Below, one piece after another: positions 32,096 through 41,231 of a DNA stretch of 64,000 nucleotides (positions within the stretch are counted from its first letter, which is position 1; every line of letters starts with the position of its first letter). Position numbers and translations under genes: made by a program. The notes under the pieces were generated by a model, which was given only the letters and a program-made list of their open reading frames with translations, was not told where the DNA came from and made no database searches. This DNA is from Roseovarius salincola (lineage in GTDB: Bacteria > Pseudomonadota > Alphaproteobacteria > Rhodobacterales > Rhodobacteraceae), in contig NZ_JAPTNL010000010.1 in the NCBI RefSeq assembly GCF_026891095.1, forward strand, positions 1-64,000, written 5' to 3'.

Positions 32096-33724
32096 TCAGA
32101 GTGTCCGGGCAATGGCGCGCAGTTCGAATTTCTGGATCTTGCCGGTGGATGTCTTGGGAAGCTCCTGGAATTCCACGTGCTTGGGCGTCTTGAACCCTGC
32201 CAGCCGTTCGCGCGCAAAGGCGATCAACTCGTCCTTTTCGGCCTTGGCGCCGTCCTTCAGTTCGACAAAGGCGCAGGGCACCTCGCCCCAGGTGGGATGG
32301 GGCATCGCCACCACCGCGCAAAGCAGCACGGCGGGATGCATCATCAGCACGCCCTCGATCTCGACCGAGCTGATATTCTCGCCGCCCGAAATGATGATGT
32401 CCTTGGCGCGGTCGGCGATCTGAAGATAGCCGTCGGGATGCTGCACGGCGATGTCGCCGGAATGGAAATAGCCCCCCCGAAAGGCCTCGCGCGTGGCGCG
32501 CGGGTTCTTGAGATAACCCTTCATCACCGAATTGCCCCGGATCATGATCTCGCCCTGGCTGCTGCCATCCATCGGGATCTGGGCCATGGTGTCTGGGTCC
32601 ATCGCGGTGATCTCCTCCATCATCGGCATCAGGACTCCGGTGCGCGCCTTGATCGCATAGCGCTGCTCGTCATCCAGACCGTTCCAGCGGGTCTGCCAGA
32701 CGCATTCGGTGACATGGCCATAGGTTTCGGTCAGCCCGTAGACCTGCGTCACCTTGAAGCCCAGCGGCTCGATCGCGCGCAAAGTGGCGGCGGGCGGCGG
32801 GGCGCCGGCGGTGTAGACCTCGACGACCTGATCCAGTTCGCGCCGCTCGTCCTCGCGCGCGTTGACGATAGTGTTCAGCACGATCGGCGCGGCGCCGAAA
32901 TGGGTGACGCCCGCATCGGCGATGGCGTCATAGATGGCGCGCGCGGTGATGTCGCGGCAACAGATGACGGTGCCCCCCAGCATCGGCATCATCCAGGTGT
33001 GATTCCAGTTGTTGCAGTGAAACAGCGGCACGATGATCAGGTAGCGCGCATGGCGCGGCATCGGCCAGCTGACGGCGGTGCCCATGGTCATCAGATAGGC
33101 GCCGCGATGATGACAGACGACGCCTTTGGGCCGCCCCGTGGTGCCGGATGTGTAATTCAGCGCAAGGCTTTCCCATTCGTCCTGCGGCATGATCCATTCG
33201 AAACCGGGATCGCCCGAGGAAAGCAGCTCCTCGTATTCGGTATAGTGACCGTGGGCATGCACCCCGGCCTCGTCGTCGGCCACCTCGATCAGGATCGGCG
33301 GCTCGTTCTCCATCTCCTCGAAGGCCTCGGCCGCCACGGGCAGGAATTGCGGGTCCGCCAGCAGCACCTTGGCGCCGCCATGGTCTAGGATATAGGCGAT
33401 GGTCCCGGCCTCGAGCCTTGTGTTGATCGCGTTGAGGACGCCGCCGCAGGCGGGCACGCCGAAATGCGCCTCGGCATGGGCGGGCAGGTTGGGCAGCAGC
33501 GTCGCCACCACATCGCCGGGCGCAACCCCCAGCTTCGCCAGCGCCGAGGCCAGCCGTGTGCAGCGTTCGTGATATTCGCTGTAATTGCGCCGGATGCCGC
33601 GATAGACGACCGCCTCGTGATCGGGAAACAGCTGCGCCGCGCGGCGCAGATGCGACAGCGGTGTCAGCGGCACGAAATTGGCGCTGTTGCGCTCGAGCCC
33701 GGTTTCGTCTGCCATCCAACCCAT
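32096..33724 (-). CDS. Acyl-CoA synthetase (AMP-binding)
   Basis: 542 aa, normal for a medium-/long-chain or methylmercaptopropionate-type acyl-CoA ligase. ALNYTSGTTGRPKGVV binds ATP; VYGLTETYGH and YFHSGDIAVQHPDGYLQIADRAKDIIISGGENIS are the adenylation core; the catalytic Lys lies in PKTSTGKIQKFELR. It activates carboxylic acids to CoA thioesters, feeding the beta-oxidation genes 2 kb downstream on the same strand. The start has AAGGGGGAGG at good spacing; the frame is open far upstream without protein-like sequence and that extension was not used. Confidence 0.9.
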   Translation of the reverse strand: MGWMADETGLERNSANFVPLTPLSHLRRAAQLFPDHEAVVYRGIRRNYSEYHERCTRLASALAKLGVAPGDVVATLLPNLPAHAEAHFGVPACGGVLNAINTRLEAGTIAYILDHGGAKVLLADPQFLPVAAEAFEEMENEPPILIEVADDEAGVHAHGHYTEYEELLSSGDPGFEWIMPQDEWESLALNYTSGTTGRPKGVVCHHRGAYLMTMGTAVSWPMPRHARYLIIVPLFHCNNWNHTWMMPMLGGTVICCRDITARAIYDAIADAGVTHFGAAPIVLNTIVNAREDERRELDQVVEVYTAGAPPPAATLRAIEPLGFKVTQVYGLTETYGHVTECVWQTRWNGLDDEQRYAIKARTGVLMPMMEEITAMDPDTMAQIPMDGSSQGEIMIRGNSVMKGYLKNPRATREAFRGGYFHSGDIAVQHPDGYLQIADRAKDIIISGGENISSVEIEGVLMMHPAVLLCAVVAMPHPTWGEVPCAFVELKDGAKAEKDELIAFARERLAGFKTPKHVEFQELPKTSTGKIQKFELRAIARTL

Positions 33725-33859
33725 CGTGGTCCTCCCCCTTCGTGAAATCCGCCCTCCCGGCGGGACAGAATAGTGCGCAGGTGTCGCACAAATGAAAAGA
33801 GTGTTGCGCCGCAACTTAGCCTCTTTTGACCGTGCGCGCGCTGTTCTAGCGTCTGATGC

Positions 33860-34516
33860 ATGATCATCTCGTCCGGGCGCAGCTATATTTTCGTGCATAT
33901 TCCCAAGACAGGCGGCACCTCGATGGCGCTGGCGCTCGAAGGGCGGGCGATGAAGGATGACATCCTGATCGGCGACACCCCCAAGGCGCGCAAGCGGCGC
34001 AAGCGGCTGGCGGGCGCGCCCGGCGCTGGGCGGCTCTGGAAACATTCGACCCTGGCCGATATCGACGGGCTGGTGACACCGGCCCAGATCGCGGCGGCCT
34101 TCACCTTCACGCTGGTGCGCAACCCCTGGGACCGGATGGTCAGCTATTACCACTGGCTGCGCGATCAGGACTTCGACCACCCTGCCGTCACCCTGGCGAA
34201 ATCCCGTGATTTCAGCGGCTTCCTGAACGATCCTCAGACGGCGGGCGCGTTTCGCGCATCCCCCTATGGCAGCTATATGCGTGCCGCCGACGGGCAGGAA
34301 TATTGCGACGCCTATATCCGGCTCGAACATCTTGAAGAAGATTGCGCGCCGCTTTGGGCGCATCTGGGCTTCCGGCTGGAACCGGGCGTCACGAATCGTT
34401 CGCGGCGCCCACGCGATTTCCGCCCCTTCTACAGCGACCGCGACGCCGAAACCCTGGCCGCGATCTGCCACACCGATATCGCGCGATTCGGCTACGCATT
34501 CCGCAGCGCGCGATAA
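33860..34516 (+). CDS. Sulfotransferase family 2 protein
   Basis: 218 aa. The 5' PAPS-binding loop is FVHIPKTGGTSMA (residues 11-23); the 3' phosphate-binding part is TLVRNPWDRMVSYYHWLRD near residue 86; and RLEHLEEDCAPLWAHLGF is typical of the carbohydrate-sulfotransferase-like group. It probably modifies a surface polysaccharide or glycolipid. It starts 135 bases from the divergent acyl-CoA synthetase gene. Confidence 0.85.
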   Translation: MIISSGRSYIFVHIPKTGGTSMALALEGRAMKDDILIGDTPKARKRRKRLAGAPGAGRLWKHSTLADIDGLVTPAQIAAAFTFTLVRNPWDRMVSYYHWLRDQDFDHPAVTLAKSRDFSGFLNDPQTAGAFRASPYGSYMRAADGQEYCDAYIRLEHLEEDCAPLWAHLGFRLEPGVTNRSRRPRDFRPFYSDRDAETLAAICHTDIARFGYAFRSAR

Positions 34517-34621
34517 GACGCCCGCGCCATGCCAACCCATAAGATGCAAAGGGTCTGGCGACATCGCGACAACAATGCCCAGATTTCGCCACTTTCCTGA
34601 CCAAACAGGGGCAAGAGAATC

Positions 34622-35365
34622 ATGCCTGATGGTCTCAACCCTGAGGATTGGCCGGCTGCCCCGGCCGACAGAAAGGACAGGAATGTTGGCATGGTTGTCT
34701 GCGCGCCCTGGGGGGCCGAACGCATGGCGGGACATGATGAAACTTGTGACGGGGGCGCGGCCGGGATCATGACGGGACTGGTCGAAGGCACCCGCATTGC
34801 CACCGCCATGGGCTGGCGCCCTGTCGAGGCCATCGCCATGGGCGACAAGGTCCTGACATTCGATGCCGGGCTGCAACGCGTGACCGAAGTGCTGCGCGAC
34901 CCGCTCTGGAGCGGCGAAAGCGCCTGTCCGCGCCGGTTCTGGCCGCTTGAGGTGCCGCGCGGCGCGCTGGGCAACCGCACGGTGATCCGGGTGCTGCCCG
35001 ATCAGGCGATGCTGCTGGAAAGCGATGCCGCCGAGGCGCTCTACGGCGATCCCTTCGCGCTTTTGCCGGGCGAGGTGCTGGAGGGCATTCGCGGCATTGC
35101 CCGCGTGCCCCCCGAGCGGAACCAGCAGGTCGTGGTGCTGCATTTCGCCGAAGATCAAGTGGTGTTCGACGAAACCGGGGCGCTGTTCTTCGCGCCCTCG
35201 TCGCGCGATCTCATGGACCGGGCGATGCACGACCGGGACGGGCCGCTTTACACGGTGTTGCCGCCCGACGAGGCGCGCGCGCTGGCCGCACAGATCGAGA
35301 TCGAGCTTTCGAGCGACACAATCCCGTTGCCACGGGACATGCGCGCGGCGGTCTCGTCCTTCTGA
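34622..35365 (+). CDS. Hint (hedgehog/intein) domain protein
   Basis: Up to 247 aa; inner ATGs could shorten it by 23 or 49 residues. From about residue 50 the sequence GLVEGTRIATAMGWRPVEAIAMGDKVLTFD is the start of a Hint_2 domain, continuing with VIRVLPDQAMLLES and LHFAEDQVVFDETGALFFAPSS. In self-processing Hint domains the first residue is Cys (or Ser/Thr); here it appears to be Gly or Met, so self-splicing is doubtful. Such proteins are common and multiplied in Rhodobacteraceae, function unknown. It is convergent with fadB. Confidence 0.8.
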   Translation: MPDGLNPEDWPAAPADRKDRNVGMVVCAPWGAERMAGHDETCDGGAAGIMTGLVEGTRIATAMGWRPVEAIAMGDKVLTFDAGLQRVTEVLRDPLWSGESACPRRFWPLEVPRGALGNRTVIRVLPDQAMLLESDAAEALYGDPFALLPGEVLEGIRGIARVPPERNQQVVVLHFAEDQVVFDETGALFFAPSSRDLMDRAMHDRDGPLYTVLPPDEARALAAQIEIELSSDTIPLPRDMRAAVSSF

Positions 35366-35381
35366 AGATGTGCAGGTTTTG

Positions 35382-35414
35382 CGCCCGCGCGACCGACAGG
35401 GGGCCGCGCGGGCG
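35382..35414. terminator. Bidirectional hairpin between Hint gene and fadB
   Basis: Ten-base inverted repeat CGCCCGCGCG / CGCGCGGGCG with a 13-base loop in the 67-base gap between convergent genes. No strong T-tract in either direction. Confidence 0.6.
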
Positions 35415-35432
35415 TTGCGCCCTGGCCGGCCC

Positions 35433-37631
35433 TCAGGCGGCCGCTTCTGCGTCCGGGGCGAAGCGGCGATAGAAGCCCTGGTTGCGCCCGGCCATCTCGC
35501 GCAGCAGCGCAGGGCAGGCAAAACGCTCCCCATATGCCGCCTCAAGCTGATCGCAGCGCTCGGCGGCATAGGGCGTGCCGATGATATCGAGCCAGCTGAA
35601 CGGCCCGCCCGACCAGGGCGCGAAACCCCAGCCCAGGATCGCCCCGACATCGCCTTCGCGGATGTCCTCCAGCACGCCTTCCTCCAGCGCGCGCACGGCC
35701 TCCAGCACCTGCGCGAACATCAGGCGGTGCTGCACTTCGGTCAGACCGGGCTGTTCAGAAGCGGGCGGGAACTTCCCGGCCAGCCCGCTCCAATAACCCT
35801 GCCGCTTGCCCTTGTCGTCATAGTCGAAGAAACCCGCATTCGCCTTGCGGCCCAGTCGCCCTTCGCTTTCCATCCAGAAGATCACCTCGTCGACCGCCGC
35901 GTCGGGATAGGCATCCCCCATCGCGGCCCTCGTGGCGCGCGCGATCTTCGCGCCAAGGTCGATCGAGGTCTCGTCCACCAGTTGCAGCGGCCCCACCGGG
36001 AAACCAAGCTGGCGTGCCGCATTGTCGATCAGCGCAGGCGTGACCCCTTCGGCGACCATGCGGATACCCTCGTTGATATAGGGAATGATGCAGCGGTTGG
36101 CATAGAAGAACCGCGCGTCATTGACCACGATCGGCGTCTTGCGGATCTGGCGCACGTAATCCAGCGCCTTGGCGACGGCGCGCGTGCCGGTCTTTTCGCC
36201 CTTGATGATCTCGACAAGGCGCATCTTCTCGACCGGCGAAAAGAAATGAATGCCGATGAAGGTCTCGGGGCTGTCGGATGCCTTGGCCAGCTCGGAAATC
36301 GGCAGGGTCGAGGTGTTGGTGGCAAAGATGCAATCCGCGCCCACCACCTCAAGCACCTTGCCGGTGACCTCGGCCTTGATGGCGGGATCCTCGAACACCG
36401 CCTCGATCACCAGATCGCAGCCCTCGAGCGCGGCGTAATCCGTGGTCGCGGTGATCCGGTCCAGCAGGGCGGCTTTGGTGTCCTCGGTCGCCTTGCCGCG
36501 CTTGATGCCCTTGTCCATGTAATCGGCGCTATAGGCCTTGCCCTTGTCGGCGGCCTCCTGCTTCTGGTCGATCAGGACCACCTCGATACCCGCCTGCGCC
36601 GACACGAGCGCGATGCCCGCGCCCATCATGCCGGCGCCCATCACGCCCAGCTTCTTCACCTTCTGGTCCGGCGCCTCGGGCCGGTTGGCGCCTTTTTCCA
36701 GCGCCTCCTTGTTGATGAAAAGCGAGCGGATCATCGCGCTTGACGAGGGGTTCATCAGCACGTTGGTGAACCAGCGCGCCTCGATCTTGAGGGCGGTGTC
36801 AAACGGCACCAGCGCGCCTTCATAGACCGCGCTCAACAAGGCCTTGGCGGCGGGAAAGGCGCCTTGGGTCTTGCCGTTGACCATCGCGCTGGCACCGACG
36901 AAAGTCATGAACCCTGCGGGGTGATAGGGCTCGCCGCCGGGCATCTTGTAGCCCTTCTCGTCCCATGGCTTGACGATGGCGGGCTCCGAAAGCACCCATT
37001 CGCGCGCCTTGTCCAGCAACTCGCCTGCGGGCACGACCTCGTCGACCACCCCGGCGGTCCTGGCTTTCCTGGGATCGTTCAGCTTGCCCTCCAGCAGCAA
37101 CGGCGCCGCCGCCATCGCCCCGAGCTTGCGCGCCAGCCGCGTGGTGCCGCCCGCGCCGGGAAAGATGCCGACCATGATCTCGGGCAGGCCGATCTTGGCC
37201 GATGGGTTGTCGGCGGCAAAGATCCGGTGGCAGGCCAGCGGGATCTCCAGCCCGATGCCAAGCGCGGTGCCGGGCAGGGCGGCGGCGATCGGCTTGCCGC
37301 CCTTGTTCCTGTCATCCATGCCGGCGCGCTCGATCTTGCGCAGGATGGCGTGCATGCCCATCACGCCCTCGAACAACCCGCGCGCGGGTTCGTCGCCCGC
37401 GTCGTCGCGCATCCTGGCGATGACGTTGAGGTCCATGCCCCCGGCAAAGCTGCCCTCCTTGCCGCTGGTGATGACCACGCCCTTGACGCCATCATCCGCC
37501 AGCGCGTCGTCGGTCAGCGCCTCGAGGTCCAGAAATCCCTGCTCGTTCATCACGTTCATCGACTTGCCAGCCGTGTCCCAGGTGATCACGGCGACGCCAT
37601 CGGCGCCTTTTTCCATCGTGAAATCGGTCAT
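35433..37631 (-). CDS. fadB: Enoyl-CoA hydratase/3-hydroxyacyl-CoA dehydrogenase (FadB/FadJ)
   Basis: 732-aa bifunctional beta-oxidation enzyme. Residues 1-190 are a crotonase domain (GGMDLNVIA, oxyanion segment, GLEIPLACHRIFA). From about residue 320 follow the NAD-binding LGVMGAGMMGAGIA and the hydroxyacyl dehydrogenase signature GIHFFSPVEKMRLVEII. It hydrates enoyl-CoA and oxidises the hydroxyacyl-CoA. It forms the trifunctional complex with the thiolase encoded just upstream, 25 bases away. Confidence 0.94.
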   Translation of the reverse strand: MTDFTMEKGADGVAVITWDTAGKSMNVMNEQGFLDLEALTDDALADDGVKGVVITSGKEGSFAGGMDLNVIARMRDDAGDEPARGLFEGVMGMHAILRKIERAGMDDRNKGGKPIAAALPGTALGIGLEIPLACHRIFAADNPSAKIGLPEIMVGIFPGAGGTTRLARKLGAMAAAPLLLEGKLNDPRKARTAGVVDEVVPAGELLDKAREWVLSEPAIVKPWDEKGYKMPGGEPYHPAGFMTFVGASAMVNGKTQGAFPAAKALLSAVYEGALVPFDTALKIEARWFTNVLMNPSSSAMIRSLFINKEALEKGANRPEAPDQKVKKLGVMGAGMMGAGIALVSAQAGIEVVLIDQKQEAADKGKAYSADYMDKGIKRGKATEDTKAALLDRITATTDYAALEGCDLVIEAVFEDPAIKAEVTGKVLEVVGADCIFATNTSTLPISELAKASDSPETFIGIHFFSPVEKMRLVEIIKGEKTGTRAVAKALDYVRQIRKTPIVVNDARFFYANRCIIPYINEGIRMVAEGVTPALIDNAARQLGFPVGPLQLVDETSIDLGAKIARATRAAMGDAYPDAAVDEVIFWMESEGRLGRKANAGFFDYDDKGKRQGYWSGLAGKFPPASEQPGLTEVQHRLMFAQVLEAVRALEEGVLEDIREGDVGAILGWGFAPWSGGPFSWLDIIGTPYAAERCDQLEAAYGERFACPALLREMAGRNQGFYRRFAPDAEAAA

Positions 37632-37656
37632 TGTCCTAATCTCCCTTCGCCGCGGC

Positions 37657-38868
37657 TCAAACCCGCTCGATGATCGTGGCCGCGCCCATGCCGGACGCGA
37701 TGCAAAGCGTGGCAAGCCCGACTTCCTTGTCGCTGCGCTCCAACTCGTCGAGCAGCGTGCCGATGATGATCGCGCCGGTGGCGCCCAGCGGGTGGCCCAT
37801 GGCGATCGCGCCGCCGTTGACATTGACCCGGCCGGGATCGACATCGAACGCCTGCATGAAGCGCAGAACGACCGCCGCGAAGGCCTCGTTCACCTCGAAG
37901 AGGTCGATATCGCCGATGCTCATGCCGCTGTCCTTCAGCGCCTTTTCGGTGGCGGGAACCGGGCCGGTCAGCATGATCGTGGGATCGGTGCCGATCTTGG
38001 TGGTCTGACGGATGCGGGCGCGCGGGGTAAGGCCCCATTTCTCGCCGAATGCCTTCGAGCCCACCAGCACCGCGGCGGCGCCATCGACGATGCCCGAGCT
38101 GTTGCCCGCGTGGTGGATATGGTTGATCGCCTCCAGATGCGGGTATTTCAGCTTGGCCACCGCGTCGAAGCCCGGCATGACCTCGCCCATGTCCTTGAAG
38201 CTGGGTTTGAGCGCGCCAAGGCTCTGCATGTCGGTGCCCGGGCGCATGTATTCGTCCCGGTCAAGAATGCTCAGACCGTTCTGGTCCTTCACCCCGATGA
38301 TGGATTTCGCAAAGCGGTTGTCGGCCCAGGCGGCAGCGGCCCGGTTCTGGCTTTCGACGGCCAGCGCATCGGCCTCGTCGCGGCTGAAGCCGAACTCGGT
38401 CGCGATGATGTCGGCGCTGATGCCTTGGGGCACGAAATAGCTCTCCATCGCGACGCTCGGATCGACGGCGATCGCCGCGCCGTCGCTGCCCATGGCCACG
38501 CGGCCCATCATCTCGACGCCGCCCGCGATATAGCCATCGCCAGCGCCGCCCATGACCTGGTTGGCGGCCAGGTTGACCGCCTCCATGCCCGAGGCGCAAA
38601 AGCGGTTGATCGCAAGGCCGGGGATGCGCTCATCCAGCTCCGAGGCCAGAACGGCGGTGCGCGCAAGGCAGCCGCCCTGTTCCTTCACCTGCGTGACATT
38701 GCCCCAGATCACGTCCTCGACGGCGTGACCCTTAAGCCCGTTGCGCGCCTTGACGGCGTTCAGCACATCCGCCGAAAGGCGCACGCTCGTGACCTCGTGC
38801 AGCGCGCCATCCTTGCGGCCCTTGCCGCGCGGGGTGCGCACGGCGTCATAGATATAGGCGTCAGACAT
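37657..38868 (-). CDS. fadA: Acetyl-CoA C-acyltransferase (thiolase)
   Basis: 403 aa. Active-site Cys in the segment INRFCASGMEAVNLAANQV near residue 92, His in EVNEAFAAVVLRF, and the C-terminal Cys/His pair in NGGAIAMGHPLGATGA and LCIASGMGAATI. It carries out the last, thiolytic step of beta-oxidation with FadB. The gene lies between fadB and the GST gene, with 14 bases to the GST stop on one side, so all form an operon. Confidence 0.94.
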   Translation of the reverse strand: MSDAYIYDAVRTPRGKGRKDGALHEVTSVRLSADVLNAVKARNGLKGHAVEDVIWGNVTQVKEQGGCLARTAVLASELDERIPGLAINRFCASGMEAVNLAANQVMGGAGDGYIAGGVEMMGRVAMGSDGAAIAVDPSVAMESYFVPQGISADIIATEFGFSRDEADALAVESQNRAAAAWADNRFAKSIIGVKDQNGLSILDRDEYMRPGTDMQSLGALKPSFKDMGEVMPGFDAVAKLKYPHLEAINHIHHAGNSSGIVDGAAAVLVGSKAFGEKWGLTPRARIRQTTKIGTDPTIMLTGPVPATEKALKDSGMSIGDIDLFEVNEAFAAVVLRFMQAFDVDPGRVNVNGGAIAMGHPLGATGAIIIGTLLDELERSDKEVGLATLCIASGMGAATIIERV

Positions 38869-38882
38869 CGTCGTCTCCTCTC

Positions 38883-39518
38883 TCAGGCCCGGTCCGCGGG
38901 GGATCCGGGCATCAGCTCATAAGGGTGTTTCCAGCCGGGCAGGCGCTCGATATTCGCCAGCCAGCGGTCGATCCGGGGCCAGGCCGCGCGCTCGAAACCG
39001 AACGGCTCGGGGTAGAATAGATAGCCACAGCAGCTCAGGTCGGCATTGGTGACCCCCTCGCCGACGATCCAGTCGCGCCCCTCAAGATGGCTGTTGAGCG
39101 TGGCATAAGCGGCTTTCAGACGCCCCTGCATGAAGGGGATCACCCCCTCGGGGCGCTTCTCTTCAGGCAGGAAGTTCATCAGGAACCTTGTCATTCCGGC
39201 CTGGCTCGACAGCTTGTGATTGTCCCAGAACATCCAGCGCATCACCTCGCGCGCCTCTTCGGGCGTCGCGCCGCCGAAACGCCCTGTCTTTTCCGTGACA
39301 TAGATCTGCATGACCCCCGATTGCGTCAAGGTCACGTCGCCATCGCGCAGCACCGGCACCTCGCCCATCGGGTTGATCTCGCGAAACGCTTCGCCGCGGG
39401 TCTCGCCATTGAAGAAATCGATATATACCGGGGTCCAGTCCATCCCCGCCAGTTCCAGCGCCAGCGCCGCCTTGTAGGCGTTGCCGCTTTCGCCAAAGCA
39501 GTAAAGTTCAATGGTCAT
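38883..39518 (-). CDS. Glutathione S-transferase
   Basis: 211 aa with a thioredoxin-like N-terminal domain (LYCFGESGNAYKAALALELAG, then EVPVLRDGDVTLTQSGVM with the glutathione-contacting QS pair) and an all-helical C-terminal domain. Part of the beta-oxidation operon by spacing, perhaps for conjugation or detoxification of reactive acyl intermediates; the substrate is not known. Confidence 0.88.
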   Translation of the reverse strand: MTIELYCFGESGNAYKAALALELAGMDWTPVYIDFFNGETRGEAFREINPMGEVPVLRDGDVTLTQSGVMQIYVTEKTGRFGGATPEEAREVMRWMFWDNHKLSSQAGMTRFLMNFLPEEKRPEGVIPFMQGRLKAAYATLNSHLEGRDWIVGEGVTNADLSCCGYLFYPEPFGFERAAWPRIDRWLANIERLPGWKHPYELMPGSPADRA

Positions 39519-39559
39519 CGCGATCCTCCTGCGCTGTGCGCGTGTGCTGTGTCGCTCAT

Positions 39560-39582
39560 GAGTATTTCCGGCAAGATGAAGC
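39560..39582 (+). repeat. Short repeat, left arm of inverted pair
   Basis: GAGTATTTCCGGCAAGATGA plus three more bases. Its near-complement stands at 39728-39750, so the two make an imperfect inverted pair (three mismatches in 23) flanking about 145 bases. It shares the GAGGTATTTG-CGGCCAGATGAAG core of the 50-bp repeat family. Confidence 0.65.
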
Positions 39583-39727
39583 CGGAGCCGGTTTACCCGG
39601 AATTAACTTCGATGTGCTTTCTTCATCGGCGCGGAACAGGCTGGAGAGCCGATGACCGTGCAAGGTGAAGCCCCGCTCCGGTGCCTGATGCCAGCCGGCC
39701 CGCGCATCGGAGGGGGCGGACCTGTCC

Positions 39728-39780
39728 GCTTCATCTTGCCAGCAATACTCCACGGGGGTCCGGGGGTGTGAAACCCCCGG
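39728..39780 (-). repeat. Variant of the 50-bp intergenic repeat, inverted
   Basis: Read on the minus strand it runs GGGGGTTTCACACCCCC, then GGACCCCCGTGGAGTATTG, then CTGGCAAGATGAAGC: the same layout as copies A and B (hairpin, GGACCCCC, TATT, AAGATGAAG). It sits before the stop of the acyl-CoA dehydrogenase gene, in a 297-base gap that holds no gene I could support. Confidence 0.65.
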
Positions 39781-39815
39781 CGCTGCGCTGGCGTTATGCG
39801 CCGGCTCCAGACCCA

Positions 39816-40955
39816 TCAAAGCCCCCTCGCAATCAGTTCCTTCATGATCTCGTTGGTGCCGCCATAGATTCGCTGCACCCGCGCATCCGCCCACATCCCG
39901 GCGATATCGTATTCGGCCATGTAACCATAGCCGCCATGCAGTTGCAGGCAGGCATCCAGAACCTCGCCCTGGGTGTCGGTCAGCCAGTATTTCGCCATCG
40001 CGGCGGTTTCCACGCTCAGTTCGCCCCGCAGATGCGCCGCAATGCAGTCATCCAGGAAGGCGCGCGCGACGCGGGTCTTGGTCTGGCATTCGGCCAGCTG
40101 GAAGCGGGTGTTCTGAAACTGCGTCAGCGGCCCGCCGAAAGCCTCGCGCTCCTTGCAATAGGCGATGGTGCGCGCCACCGCGCCTTCCATCGCGCCCTGC
40201 GCGCCGCAGGCGATGACCAGCCTCTCCTGGGGCAACTGATCCATCATCTGCCCAAAACCCATGCCGTCCTCGCCGCCAAGGATGTTTTCGGGCGCGATCG
40301 CCACATCATCGAAGAACAGCTCGGAGGTATCGGCCGCATGGCAGCCGACCTTTTCAAGGTTGCGCCCGCGCTTGAACCCCTCGGCGCCCTCGGTTTCCAC
40401 CACCACCAGCGAGATACCGCGCGCCCCCGCATCCGGGTCGGTCTTGGCGGCGGTGACGATCAGCCCGGCATGCTGGCCATTGGTGATGAAGGTCTTTTGT
40501 CCCGACAGCCGCCAGCCATTGCCATCGCGCACCGCACGGGTCCTGATGCCCTGCACATCCGATCCGGTGCCCGGTTCGGTCATCGCGAGCGCCCCCACCA
40601 ACTCGCCCGAGACCATCTTCGGCAACCAGCGTTTCTTCTGCTCCTCGCTGCCATAGGCCAGGATGTAATGCGCCACGATCCCGGAATGGATCGGGTTGCC
40701 CCAACTGGCGAGGTTGGCGCGCGACTGTTCGATGCAGATCACCGCCTCATGGCCGAAATCGCCGCCCGCGCCGCCATATTCCTCGGGAATCGAGGGGCAG
40801 AGCAGGCCCAGCTCGCCCGCCTGCTGCCAGGTCTCGCGATCCATCTCGCCCTGTTCGTTCCAGCGCGCGAAATGGGGCGCCCATTCCTCGGTAATGAATT
40901 TCGCGGTCATTTCGGCAAGCATCCGGTGCTCGTCCGTCATCCATTGCGATGTCAT
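39816..40955 (-). CDS. Acyl-CoA dehydrogenase
   Basis: 379 aa, standard length for the family. [18 protein letters not shown] is the FAD/substrate signature, [36 protein letters not shown] carries the C-terminal family pattern with catalytic-region residues. It introduces the 2,3 double bond into acyl-CoA and passes electrons to ETF. Located 13 bases after a small ribbon-helix-helix-like gene in the same operon. Confidence 0.93.
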   Translation of the reverse strand: MTSQWMTDEHRMLAEMTAKFITEEWAPHFARWNEQGEMDRETWQQAGELGLLCPSIPEEYGGAGGDFGHEAVICIEQSRANLASWGNPIHSGIVAHYILAYGSEEQKKRWLPKMVSGELVGALAMTEPGTGSDVQGIRTRAVRDGNGWRLSGQKTFITNGQHAGLIVTAAKTDPDAGARGISLVVVETEGAEGFKRGRNLEKVGCHAADTSELFFDDVAIAPENILGGEDGMGFGQMMDQLPQERLVIACGAQGAMEGAVARTIAYCKEREAFGGPLTQFQNTRFQLAECQTKTRVARAFLDDCIAAHLRGELSVETAAMAKYWLTDTQGEVLDACLQLHGGYGYMAEYDIAGMWADARVQRIYGGTNEIMKELIARGL

Positions 40956-40968
40956 TGGAACACTCCGC

Positions 40969-41181
40969 TCATCTCTTGCGCGCCTCGAGGTCGGAATTGA
41001 ACAGCCGCAGGCGGTGGGTAAGGTTGTCGCTGTCGGTCACGCTGTCGAAATTCTCGAAAAGAAAGGACAGCGCCTCGCCCTCGTCGAGGCCCGCCTCCTG
41101 CGCGAAGCGGCGAAGGCGGCGATAGCCGTCCTCGGTCATCGCCGCGTTGAAACGGCGGGTCAGGCGAAAACGTTTGGGCAT
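40969..41181 (-). CDS. Small conserved protein in beta-oxidation operon
   Basis: 70 aa, basic N terminus ([31 protein letters not shown]) then an acidic helix ending in [10 protein letters not shown]. The arrangement of a short strand and two helices resembles ribbon-helix-helix DNA-binding proteins, but I cannot prove it. The tight spacing between two acyl-CoA dehydrogenase genes shows that it is co-expressed with them. Confidence 0.6.
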   Translation of the reverse strand: MPKRFRLTRRFNAAMTEDGYRRLRRFAQEAGLDEGEALSFLFENFDSVTDSDNLTHRLRLFNSDLEARKR

Positions 41182-41231
41182 CCTGTCTCCTCCTCCTTTT
41201 CTTCTCCGTCCCCCGGGCCGGCCGGCTCTCC

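Noticed and set aside
31286-33388. 700-codon plus-strand open frame
   Set aside because: Lies opposite the M48-like and acyl-CoA synthetase genes; no recognisable domain and typical reverse-frame composition.
33725-35650. A very long open frame upstream of the acyl-CoA synthetase, giving a protein of nearly 1200 aa
   Set aside because: The upstream part is the reverse of the sulfotransferase and Hint genes, has no protein-like sequence, and the true start has a strong ribosome-binding site at 33724.
36970-38922. 650-codon plus-strand open frame across fadB and fadA
   Set aside because: Antisense to two well-defined enzymes.
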